Made by a program: the position numbers and the translations under genes. From the NCBI RefSeq assembly GCF_032362555.1, contig NC_083530.1:3998001-4062000 (forward strand): a stretch of 64,000 nucleotides of DNA. Direction: 5' to 3'. This stretch comes from Amyelois transitella. Lineage: Eukaryota; Arthropoda; Insecta; Lepidoptera; Pyralidae. The first letter of the stretch is position 1. Each line of letters begins with the position of its first letter. Below are positions 40,808-51,539 of the stretch, piece after piece. A model generated the notes under the pieces. The model was not told the DNA's origin. It worked only from the letters and a program-made list of their open reading frames with translations, and did no database searches.

Positions 40808-41990
40808 GTATGTGTTGTTTTAATATTTTATTGAATGTATTAAGCCCTATGCTCTATATATGTTAGCTCCTTCACAATCTCTGCATAGGTTGTTAAAGTT
40901 ATGAGGGATGAAATTGGTAATATTATTATCACACAAAAGTAACTATGGAGGCAGAATTATTTTTAGCGATTGCTAAGAACATCATTTAATTGTAAAGATT
41001 CTGCGATACATTAATAATTGTCACCTATGAATCTTTGACCATCATTATTGATTATTATTGAAACTTTGGACATGAAGAACAAAGGAACGCCGCATTAAGC
41101 AATTTTGTGATATATTCTAGAAATTTTATGTTTAGCATACATTTCATTTTAAAAGATACTCTTCTGAAGGCTCCGACCGTTTTATAAAACTGTTTTAAAC
41201 TACTCCACTACAGGACTTACACGAAATTTAAGAATATAGAACAGAGGCAAATTAACATTTCGTCTTCACGTATCCAATGTTCAGTCGTTGCCCCGGCCGC
41301 CCGCAGTTGAATAAATATTACAATTCTTTTGTTTCCTTTCTCGACTACCGTTTGGAAATTTTCTGAATTTTTTAATGTTCTGTGTATTTCAAGTCATTGC
41401 GAGACTTACTCGTAGCAATCTGTGACTATAGCTTTTACTATAATTGCACATATATACGCATTAGAAAATGGAATGCTTTGTGGGCAGAATTCAAATCGGA
41501 GAAGAAACTTTTCGGTGTTAGGTTAAATAAGTTGTCCAAAATTTTATATCCCTCTTAATAATCACGTTACCAAACAAATATTAAATCCTCGGGTATATTA
41601 CATCAGAAAGTTTATTTAAATTTTTATACCTACATTGTTGATACTTTCTTCTTAGCTACAGTTCTCATTTGCATGTGTGATTATTAGAAAATAAAAATAA
41701 ATATCATTAACTGAATATCATTAGGAATCTTATTTGATTTAGTGGAATGGTCATGTTACTTTTGACTATCAATTGTGCCTTTCTTACGAATAACTTCTGA
41801 CATGTTCTTTTTTTTAATTAAATGGTGAGTCCTAATATTTTATTAATTTTTTGTTCAACAAAGCAATCTTTTGCATATTACTCATGAATTTTCAATAGCA
41901 ACAAAAAAGGACGAATATAGGGTCGTTCGATTTGAATTTCGATAAACTTTCCAAATTTAAACGGATTTTATTTGACCTAAGCACCCCCAT
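40808..41990. other. Non-coding, nothing recognised
   Basis: AT-rich sequence with no supported exon and no clear copy of the window's repeat families. Confidence 0.45.
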
Positions 41991-41999
41991 TCGTCGAAT

Positions 42000-42221
42000 T
42001 TATATTCATCACGACACGCATGGTTGTGTGGATACGCCCCCGTGTGTGTGTGACTGAAGGCGTAGCTCGTATTACCTCAAGCACCGCCTTGTCAGTTGAA
42101 CGGTGTTCCCCGTCGCGTGCACACGTCTCCAGCTCCAAATTAAAAAAAAAATAGTGACGCCAGAGTTCGAATAAGGTTATCGGTTTCTGTTTGCTGGTAG
42201 GATATCCTCAGCCATATAAAG
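42000..42221 (+). promoter_or_regulatory. Putative promoter and non-coding first exon
   Basis: A GC-richer patch in AT-rich surroundings carries an insect-type initiator TCAGTT (42092-42097). The stretch from there to 42221 contains no ATG and ends AAAG|GTAAGT, a strong donor. That fits a 5'UTR exon of about 128 bases on the + strand for a gene whose coding exons are beyond the visible sequence. Confidence 0.42.
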
Positions 42222-43040
42222 GTAAGTTTGTAATGTTTGCCTTTTTTGTCTGTGTTTATTCTTTTTTTTTTTTTTTTTGTAAGAGCCAGTGTTTACTTTT
42301 GATTAGCGCTCGAAGTAGGCTGCGGCTGTGCAGGTTAAGTTTGTTTAATTTAAAAAATATATATTTCTCGAAATACTGACTCATATTTGCTGGTGTGACA
42401 TCATTTGACACTATCGGATGTAACGGATAATTTTTCAATGTTTGTCAATGGGCAAATGTATCATTGCCTATTACGATATCTACTGTAAGATAATTAATGA
42501 TTCATGTATTTATCGCTTTTAGAGAAAATATTATATCGCCATTAATTTAAGTTTGGATTTTCAACAATGCGATAAATGATTTATCAATTAATGCGAGTTT
42601 CCATTATAAAAGTAATTGAAAAAAGTTTCTGAACAGATTTTCGGTCAAATGTATATAAAACCCCGACATGAGGTGCTCTAAATAAAAAAAAAATGTGTAA
42701 TATTTTTTTTTTATTGTACATTAAGAATGATTTTCTCTTAATTGCACGATAAGGCGGAAAATTATGACGCAAACGGCTCAGCCTTGAAGCGAGTAAAATT
42801 ATTTATTGCCTACACAATTTCATCTATTGTTTCAAGAAAATACTAAAGATGGCTCCCGTTCACATACCTATTCTATGCAGAATTACTTGATTTTCTTGCT
42901 ATTATAATAGTTAGTCTTTTGGAAGAAGTTTTGACTTTACACAAAGTTGCTGTAATTTTCTTTCCAGTCTTATCAAAAGATATCTCTATTAGTAACAGCA
43001 CCTGCTTCTGTATTTTCTACTGATTTATTTCTCAATTTAG
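42222..43040. other. Non-coding, intron-like
   Basis: AT-rich, with a poly(T) run at about 42262-42279. No exon or clear repeat is seen. Confidence 0.4.
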
Positions 43041-43044
43041 AATT

Positions 43045-43330
43045 TAGAATAGAACCACTACATATCAATCCCATGGACGTCGAGTAAAGCGACTAAAGGA
43101 TAGGCTTATAAACTTGGAATTCCTCTTGAAGGCTGTATATCTCTTGCGGAGTAGAGCTAACAGTCTCGAGAAGACTGAAAGGCCACGTTCAGCTGTATGG
43201 CTTGAAGACGGTATTGAGATTCAAATAGGTAAAAGGTTGCTAGTTCATCGTCTAAAAAAAAGATTCAGATTAAAAAAAAGAAAGAGACGGAGCGGCCCTA
43301 TTCTTAATTCCCGGGAACCACACGGCTTAA
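43045..43330. repeat. Two SINE-like fragments, opposite orientation
   Basis: A + fragment (about 43045-43135, head part from CCATGGACGTCG) is joined to a minus copy (about 43136-43325) that ends in the head TTCCCGGGAACCACACGGC. The join lacks any (TATG)n tract. Confidence 0.7.
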
Positions 43331-43445
43331 GTGTTAGAGACGTATACATATGTACCTACTCTGGGTATGAATCACCACTGGGAAGTTGAACTAGTGGTTC
43401 ATTACATACACATGGCCCATAGTTACCGCCATAATCATCTCACAC

Positions 43446-43730
43446 GTGCCGTGTGGTTCCCGGCACCAATACAAAAAATATTCTTTTTTGGACCACTCCA
43501 TCTCTTTCCCATGGATGTCGTAAAAGGCGACTAAGGGAGAGGCCTACAAACTTGGGATTATTTTTTTGGCGATGGGTTACCAACTTGTCACTATTTGAAT
43601 CTCAATTCTATTATTAAGCCCAATAGCTGAACGTGGCCATTCAGTCTTTTCAAGACTGTTGGCTCTGTACCCCGCAAGGGATATAGACGTGAATGGTCTC
43701 CATCCCATATGTATGTATGTATGTATAATC
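43446..43730 (+). repeat. SINE-like repeat, full-length
   Basis: It starts GTGCCGTGTGGTTCCCGGCACC-like and ends in (TATG)n. A short extra segment (ATGGTCTCCATCCC) lies between GACGTGA and the (TATG) tract. Confidence 0.88.
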
Positions 43731-43824
43731 TCACACATTTCAGAGAGGAGCGCGCTGTGTATGCAATAAAAGTGATAGTAGTTTCATTTTTACTGTGAAC
43801 TGCTAAAGCAAATACAATCACGCC

Positions 43825-43915
43825 TCTTTCTGACCTACCAGTCTTTTCAAGACTGGTAGGTCACTGTCATCACTGTCTACCCCGCAGGGGTGATTATATT
43901 TATGTATGTATGATT
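43825..43915 (+). repeat. SINE-like tail with perfect 14-bp hairpin
   Basis: GACCTACCAGTCTT (43832-43845) and AAGACTGGTAGGTC (43849-43862) are exact inverted repeats around TTC. The GTCTTTTCAAGAC block present in all copies has been extended here into a longer stem. A tail with (TATG)n follows. Confidence 0.75.
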
Positions 43916-44261
43916 TTGTTTGCATCACCATCTCCCGATCTGCTCACCAAGACCTTCGCATCTATAGACTTGTATTTCAGTGGAAACACACCCTTATTAA
44001 TTACAACGAGTCCTACAAAACCGTTGAGTTGAACATCCACGTACCGTGTCAAGGTTTCCAATAATTACTTGTTTAGCAGCGGCGGACCTCTTAATTTATT
44101 ATGCTTAAATTAATTACGTGCCATTGATTATAATCACTTGAAGTGCGTTTATAATTGTTTTAAGTTCTAAATTGACGTTTTTTAGGGCTTGAACCGTTTG
44201 AAAGATCAGTGACAATTGCCTGCTTTACTGTTTGTTTAAGAGTTTAAAGACATAAATACAT

Positions 44262-44650
44262 ACAGACATAAAATCACGCCTTTTTCCCGGAGGAGTAGGC
44301 AGAGACTACATCTTTCCACTTGCCACGATCTCTGCATACTTCCTTCGCTTCATCCACATTCATAACTCTCTACATGCAAGCTCGGCGGTTTCGGGTACTC
44401 TTGACCTGACCCTTTGCCAGGACGTCCTTCATTTGATCAAGATACGTTCGTCTAGGCCTTCCCTCCCACTCTGATTTATTCCTCCAAACTCTTCTTGTAT
44501 ATCTGCCTGCTTACCATCTTAACATACCTTTTCTATTCCTGTAACAACATCTTCTTTCACATCACAACATTCCCTTATCACGCTGTTCCTTATCCGGTCA
44601 CTCAGTTTCACACCGATCATACTCCTTAATGCTCTTACATAGTTTAAAGA
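44262..44650 (-). mobile_element. LINE 3' fragment, longest copy
   Basis: On the minus strand the broken coding region includes VKLSDRIRN, DVKEDVVTGIEKGMLRW, GRPRRTYLDQMKDVLAKGQV, MNVDEAKEVCRDRGKWKD and VSAYSSGKKA, ending with GTGATTTTATG and a short tail. At least one stop or shift shows it is inactive. It is the best copy here for placing the LINE in a clade. Confidence 0.75.
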
Positions 44651-44664
44651 CATTTATAATTAAG

Positions 44665-45160
44665 TTTAATTTATATATAATCACGTCCGTATCCTTTGCC
44701 GGGTAGTCGGAGCCAACAGTCTTGAAGACTGATAGGCCACGTTCAGCTGTTTGGCTTGATGATAGAATTGAAATTCAAATTGTGACAGATTGCTAGCCCA
44801 TCGCCTAAAAGTATAATCATACATACATACATACATATAGTCACGTCTATATATATCCCTTACGGGGTAGACAGAGCCAATAGTCCCGAAAATACTGAAT
44901 GGCCACGTTCAGCTGCTCGGCTTAATGATGGAATAGTGACAGGTTGCTAGCCCATCGCCTAAAAAAAGGATCGCAATTTTATAAGCCTATCCCTTAGACG
45001 CCTTTTACGACATCCATGGGAAAGAGATGGAGTAGACCTATTCTTTTTTGTATTGGTGCCGGGAACCACACGGCACTATAGTATAATCCTAAGTTTATAA
45101 AACCTATCCCTTAGTTGCCTTTTACGACATCCATTGGAAAGATATATTTTATACATTTAC
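44665..45160 (-). repeat. SINE inserted inside another SINE
   Basis: An older minus-strand copy is split into 44665-44818 and 45080-45160. Between them (44819-45079, 261 bp) sits a complete younger minus-strand copy. AGTATAATC is duplicated at 44810-44818 and 45080-45088. The nested copy defines the full element: it starts near ATAGTGCCGTGTGGTTCCCG and ends in (TATG)n. Confidence 0.9.
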
Positions 45161-45745
45161 CGTCTATCATCATCTCACTCTATGTTAAGTTTCTTGCTTT
45201 ACTGGCACCTAAACCCGGCCAGGCTTATTCATTCGTTAATAGTCACGTATGTTGGATGTGGCAACCAAAGTCTTTGTAACAGTAACCCCTAATTTAACTG
45301 CGTGTCAACCTGCAATCTGGTTACTTTGTAAGAGATTACTTGGAACCGTCTTCTATGTCATTAGGGCCCTTACTGTCGGAACGACCACTGTTACAGCATA
45401 CGCTGTGACAACGTTAAATCATGATTTTAAAGCTCATTTTACAATTAGTTTGTAATTTAACTTATAGCTGTATTGTATACTGACTGTTGCAAATGTCCGA
45501 AACATGTGTGGAGTTACCCTAATAACGGCTTTTTTATATTCTGCAAATGTATTCGTACCTGTAAAAGTTTCTAAACTCAAATTTTTATCAACATAAAGAT
45601 TTCTTTCTATCTCTTTACAATTTCTGCATGTGCAATTGAACTCTCCACATTAAAGCGGTGATATTTCAGAGCCAGATATATGTACGGAATACTAAACAAA
45701 GTTGAATCAAACAGACAGAATTTTCTGAAAAAGAATTGAGAGTGA
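45161..45745. other. Non-coding
   Basis: No supported exon. A 68-codon ATG frame at 45249-45455 has no splice or family support. Confidence 0.4.
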
Positions 45746-45924
45746 TAAATATATACAGGACAAATTACACATATTGAGTTAGCCTCGAAGTAAGTTCGAG
45801 ACTTGTGATATGAGATACTAACACAACGATACTATATTTTATAAAAAAATACGTATAAGTATAGATAAACATCCAAGACTTCGGTGTCACAGACAAGCGT
45901 ACTACCGCTGCGCCACAGAGGCCG
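45746..45924 (-). repeat. tRNA-derived SINE lacking box B
   Basis: On the minus strand it begins GGCCTCTGTGGCGCAGCGG, with box A at 45915-45905, and has the tail GAGTTAGTATCTC...CTCGAACTTACTTCGAGGC. Compared with 57924-58172 it lacks the whole box B segment between GACACCG and GTCTTGGATG. Confidence 0.8.
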
Positions 45925-47759
45925 TCAAACCTCCAACAAAACGCGGCTGTATTACAAATGTCATAAATGACGTTTGATTATTTAAGTTATTTGCACGTTA
46001 TTACATGTGTTGATGTCGCTAACCGATTCCAATAATAAATGAGATTGTATTAAATGTTATCTAAACACTCTTCTATAAGTGAGGGGTCCATTACACTAAA
46101 ATTTGGGCAATGCATTTAATAAACAGTCTGTTTGATAACGTGTTGTATGTTCGTAGAATTTCATATTATCCAAAATATGAAACGTTTATAAGTATCCCTT
46201 AATTTAAAACATTCTAATCTACAGCATTCGCTCTTAAGGACTTCCTAAAACAGCTGACACCATTACCCCTTAGATCGAAAAATTAGTATTAAATTAGTTT
46301 TTTTGATATGAGCAATGAAAAATTTATTTTTATCATACTTCCAAGTTATCAATTCCTAATAAAGGACACATTTTGTACAAGACGATCGATCAGTTTTCAT
46401 TTTTCACCATACTGGTTATTAAAATATCCTCACGATTGTTCTAACTTGGTCCACTTTGTACACTTCTATCCATAAGTTTCCTAATACCGCTAACACACTT
46501 AAGGATGGAGTACCATCGGTCGTGTTTACTTAACCGATAAAACGTAACTATTTGCCTTATCTGACACGACGTTGGAAAGTCCTGTAGTAACACAAGTATT
46601 TTTAAGTACGACTTCATGTCGTGATGGTTTTATTCTTTGAAATCATTAATAGCTTTTCATTTGACCTATTTCTATTTGAACTCAACCTTCACGACACAAA
46701 GATCAGGCAAGCTACTGAACTCGAAATTAGGTGCCGAAAATTTAAAGTCTAAGCAAAAATAATAGATTTATGAATGTGTACCCAACGAAAGTGATTATCT
46801 TAAGATTTAGGTGATGTCTAAAAGGCGGCCTTATTGCATTATTCAGTATTCTCCATTCAACTTATGGAAGATTGTTTAGAGAAAGAAAATCCGGGATTCT
46901 TAATGTATTTATTTCAATTTCAATATATCTCTATGAAACTGTCTTCAACCTTCATCATTTTCTTAACACAGACAATTAAAGATGTCCTCTTTTTTAACCA
47001 TTGTCCAGACAATGGAATCATGATTTGCGTGCCGCGGATACAATCTGTAATTTTGCTGGTAGCTGCTGATCACATCACAATTGATATGTCTATAACGTAG
47101 ACTTGTAACGTTTGGATCAGACACGGAAAGTGTATCTACATTTCGTTTTTCTTTAACTTACTATTTGGATATAGCTTTAACTTGTCTAAAATCAAGTATT
47201 AATTAGATTTTTTGACCTTCCGTTTATTAGACACCATTAAGTTGAATGATTATTTTTGATACTCTCAAATTTGTATGTTTGAACAATTGGAGTTTTAAGA
47301 TCCTGTTTTATAAATTCTACATATTTCCTTTGTTAATTATAGTACACCAACTATATTCTTTATTTAAATATTAATTCAACATTTTGTAGTATCAATTCTT
47401 TGAATCATAGAATTGTAATGATTCATAATTTTCATGTAACTTATGAAGCCTTATCTTAATACCTAACCTATGTCTATAATTTTTGCAAGTCTACAAACCG
47501 TAGATTGTAAGTTCCCTCATTCAATGTCATTTGCTTCGCACACTTGCATGACACGCATACCTTGTATAACTGATGTTGTTTCACATGGCATGGCGTGTGT
47601 ATGTTTGTTTGTAAGAAAATTGTACTTTTCCACCACTGACCTCGTAAACGCAAGTGTGGCCGTGACAGAAAATTAAGAAGATGTAATAGTTATTATCTCT
47701 TTGAATCCGTTAGAGAACCGATAAATTGCGATGAATTGTCGTGTGGTGTGCAAGCTTCA
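45925..47759. other. Non-coding, nothing recognised
   Basis: AT-rich. Short ATG frames at 46834-47100 and 47470-47676 have neither splice context nor recognisable sequence. No repeat-family copy was identified. Confidence 0.4.
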
Positions 47760-48024
47760 TCTATACTAATATTATAAAGCTGAAGAGTTTCTTTGTTTGA
47801 AAGCGCTAATATCAGGAACTACTGGTTCGAATTGAAAAAATATTTTTGTGTTTAACAGACCATTATCGTGGAAGGCTTTAGGCTATTTATCATCACGCTG
47901 CAACTATTAGATGCGAAGAAATATTGGAAAATGTGAAAAAAACGGGGAAAATTATTCCTCTTTGAGGGCTTCAATGATGCCCAAAATAACTATTCCACGC
48001 GGACGAAGTATCGGACACAGCTAG
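47760..48024 (+). mobile_element. Helitron-like non-autonomous element, copy 2
   Basis: Same start (TCTATACTAATATTATAAA after A) and same end (CAGCTAG before T) as 2237-2512, and alignable along its length. The 3' hairpin is damaged (GAAGTATCGG in place of GAAGTCGCAGG). Confidence 0.65.
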
Positions 48025-51000
48025 TAACATAATAATTGAAAGTACTAACTATAATTAATAATATTATTTCTAATATAATTTATCATTTCTTTAGCCTTTG
48101 CGGGGTAATTACAACGAATAGTCACATGACACGAAAGTGACATTTAGCTGGTGGTAAGCTTATATACTAGTTTTAGCTGGGCCATCAACAAAGATGGGCG
48201 AGGCTGCCTACCAAGGGATAACGTTGTTAAAACTTTTAGAATTACTTCGTTAACCTAGTCTTGTTGAGCACAACTCCTGTAGCATTGCACGTTCATCGCA
48301 CATATCATTTACCTACCTTATAAGTTAAGATTTACCCTTGGAACGTAACATCTTTGCTCTCACTTTCCCGTAATCTTCAGTGGTTTCTTGAAAAAAGAAT
48401 AGGAAGTTTGTTATCCGAACGCGTGTCTATTGGTCAATTCAAATAGCGAACGTGTCAGTAGTCACATGTCGATCTGACGTTGAAACATCATGAGCGACTA
48501 CTGTTAGCATGGCTCGTTTTCGTTTCTCTAAAGTACGTACTTGTTACACAATTTATTTATGTTTGAGCTATTTTTTATCCCAAAAAGATATTCCACTCTC
48601 TCTTTTTGCCTAGGGTTAATTTCAATTCGAGTCGATTCTCTAGATTCTGGGTCGCCCTATTATCAATGCAGACCCTAAATGTATGTTTCTGTCAATTAAC
48701 TGGTTTACAGCTCACGGTTCACAAGTTTTAAAACGTCATTAGGAAAGCAAATAGAGCAACACCACAACCATAGATAACAGAGGCGTGACACGTTGACAGT
48801 AAAAATGGCGGGAAACTGTTGTGACCGTTATTTTTTTCTTATCGTTCATAAACGTTTTATCTGTAGACTGTGTTAAGGCGTCACTTGCACCACAATTTCA
48901 TTGCTTATGAATTTTTATGTCGGTTATTAAAGATTATAATGTGTGTAACGTGATTCCGAAATGAGCACATATGTAATGATAGTTTTGAAATCACCGAAAT
49001 AAGTTTTCACCTCTCAATGTTTCTGACGAGCAGCTGTAAATTTTTCACAGCTCACAGTCAGCTCCCTGACTCTTAACCGCGTTGGGATGGGCAATATGTG
49101 TCAGTCTTAGAGTATCTTCTTCATAACGTGATTATAACTGTACTTTTAGTCTTTTATTCGCCTCTTGAGTAAACTATAGTAGAAACATTCAATCATTCCA
49201 ACGTAATTACGATGCGAATATGCAATAAAATAATTAGAAGGAAATAAAATTAATTTACGTTCACAACGAAAAATGTTGCTTTTACAATATGAGACAGATA
49301 GGCTTGGGATTTCCTTACACGTAACAATTTGATTGTCTCAATAATTATGCCGGAATTTCCTTTGCAGCCCTTATCATATCAAATACTGCTATCACGTGAT
49401 ATGATTCTGAATTTCTGACCAACCCGACCACAGAATGAACCAGAAACATCTACGGACAACACCTTAAACTAAATAGCGTTTAATCTAATCGACTAATATT
49501 ACAAAGGCCAAAGTTTGTATGGATTTCTGGATGTGTCTGTTACCTTTTTCAAGCAATAACTACTGGGCGGATTTTGATGAAATTTAGTAAACGTATATAG
49601 AATATAACTTCAAGTGAGCGAGCAATAAATTACAACTGTTGCCAAGCGTACTCATCCGTCTAATTGCAAATACAAAAGCCATATTCTTGTCACTGTTGTT
49701 CACATTTACATACGCCATTGTCAGTGGTTTTTTCTTTGCAATGGTGCGATACCGTGGCTATCTGCCGTCACGTATGACTTGAGGGGTAGATAATGCCAAC
49801 GGATGTGGAAGTTGCTTAAATTGTGTGTGAAATATGCTTAATGTTTGTGGCGCTGTCAAAGGCTGTAATTGGTTGTTTAGCATACATGAAACGAGTCTTT
49901 TATATTTCGAATTCTTTGGGGCGTTGGGTTAAGCCTAAGGTTAGGTAAAGTAGCCTGCTAAATGTGGCCTTCGAGTCTTAAGAAAATTGGCTGTGTGTGA
50001 TAGGTTTAATGTTGCTTGATTGTTCTTAGCAACAAGAATTACCAAAGTAGTTTGGTCTGACGGGCAGCCTTGATAAAATTACACATGAGAAGTTATGCTT
50101 ACATGCTATCATTAAACATTTAAAGACATTAGCTGAGAATGCAATTGAGAGAACGTTATTATGAAATAGTCAGTCGCTAGAATCTGTGAAACGAAGTAAC
50201 CAACTTCTTTCTCTTTCTCTTTCTCTTTGCCGCTGTAGTAATTGCTTTCCTATGAACTAAAAAGGAAAAAGAAAAAAGTTACAATATATTAAAGTTTCTT
50301 CAAATGAAAAGAAACCTATTTGTGGCTCGTGGCAAATAGGTCATCTAGATAAAGTCCAATTAGTAGATATTTATAACAAAATAAATCATGGCTTTTATCG
50401 ATGTGATGACACCGATTAGTTGATAGTTCTTGGAATCGGAAGTCATTCAGTGTTGATATCAACATCATAAAGTTAGATAGACCCAGCCTATAGCCTATAA
50501 TTTGATATGGGACTAAAATTCTTGGAAATAGTTAACACCTTAAATGTGACACCTGTGTCTTCGCAGTTCGTAAACTTCTACTTTTTTTTATAATTTTGTT
50601 TAATATCGTTGTTAATTTTTAAACGAAAAATGGTGGCATGATGTCAAATCACCGCCTACATTGACTGAAGGTTGACCTTTGGCTTAATGAAACTCATTGA
50701 CTTTGCAAATACATTTATATCCTCTTGCGTATATTAAGTACCGTAACAATGATTGTCAAAGCATTAAAAATAAAACTTTCAATATTAAATTTACAGAGGA
50801 ATTAATTATTGAAAATTTCCTCAATAAATGTTACTAAAATTTTGCGACCATGCTCGCAGATAGAAGTACCGCATAGGATATTAGTAACATTATTCTCAGG
50901 GAGAAAATAACTAACGGTGGGATTCGCGGTAAATAAATGCTGAACGCGAGCGAAGCCGCAGGCGAAAGCTATTACACCTTATAAGTATTATATTGAAAAT

Positions 51001-51095
51001 ACTTTAACAGCAAAAATGATGTGTGAGAACCAAACCAGCATGTCATACTACACCGCAAGCCAGCAAAATGTACACAGACGCGCCGCTATGGTACC
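48025..51095. other. Non-coding, mostly unique sequence
   Basis: No supported exon. It contains a Helitron-like remnant at about 49490-49605 (CTAATATTACAAAGGCCAAA, GGATTTTGATGAAATTTAG), another end at about 50938-50972 (GCGAGCGAAGCCGCAGGCGA) and a (CTTTCT)n run near 50204-50229. An ATG at about 48510 is followed by seven codons and AAA|GTACGT; this is too little to call an exon. Confidence 0.45.
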
Positions 51096-51107
51096 AAGAA
51101 TATTTTT

Positions 51108-51371
51108 ACATACATACATATGGTCACGTCTATATCCCTTGCGGGGTAGACAGAGCCAACAGTCTTGAAAAGACTGAATGGCCACGTTCAGCTATTTGGC
51201 TTAACGATAGAATTGAGATTCAACTAGTGACTGGTTGCTCTAGCCCATCGCCTAAAAAATAATCCCAAGTTTGTAAGCCTATCCCTTAGTCGCCTTTTAC
51301 GACATCCATGGGAAAGAGATGGAGTGGCCCTATTCTTATTTGTATTGGTGCCGGCAACCACACGACACAAG
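51108..51371 (-). repeat. SINE-like repeat with 12-bp target duplication
   Basis: A full-length minus copy flanked by AAGAATATTTTT at 51096-51107 and 51372-51383. The duplication has not decayed, so this copy is recent. A 12-bp duplication is in the range expected from target-primed reverse transcription. Confidence 0.92.
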
Positions 51372-51495
51372 AAGAATATTTTTTCTTGGATAAATATTTT
51401 TTATCGTTAGAATTAATTAACCAGCGAACTTTTACTCGGAGCTTTGCTCCCGTCAAATTATCTAAATCCTCTGTGGCGCGAAAATAAATATTTAA

Positions 51496-51539
51496 ATATT
51501 TTATTAAAATTAAAATTAATTTTAATTTTAATAAAATAT
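51496..51539. repeat. Perfect 44-bp AT-only palindrome
   Basis: The 22 bases at 51496-51517 (ATATTTTATTAAAATTAAAATT without its last two bases shown: ATATTTTATTAAAATTAAAA) are exactly reverse-complemented at 51518-51539 with no spacer. The pairing stops at both outer ends. It lies about 110 bases from the young SINE. Confidence 0.85.

Noticed and set aside
45249..45455. 68-codon ATG frame
   Set aside because: Hydrophobic but without splice sites, repeats or any family resemblance; expected by chance in this much sequence.
48510..48533. Possible first coding exon (ATG plus seven codons before GTACGT)
   Set aside because: A single short match to start and donor motifs; no partner exon in phase can be named.
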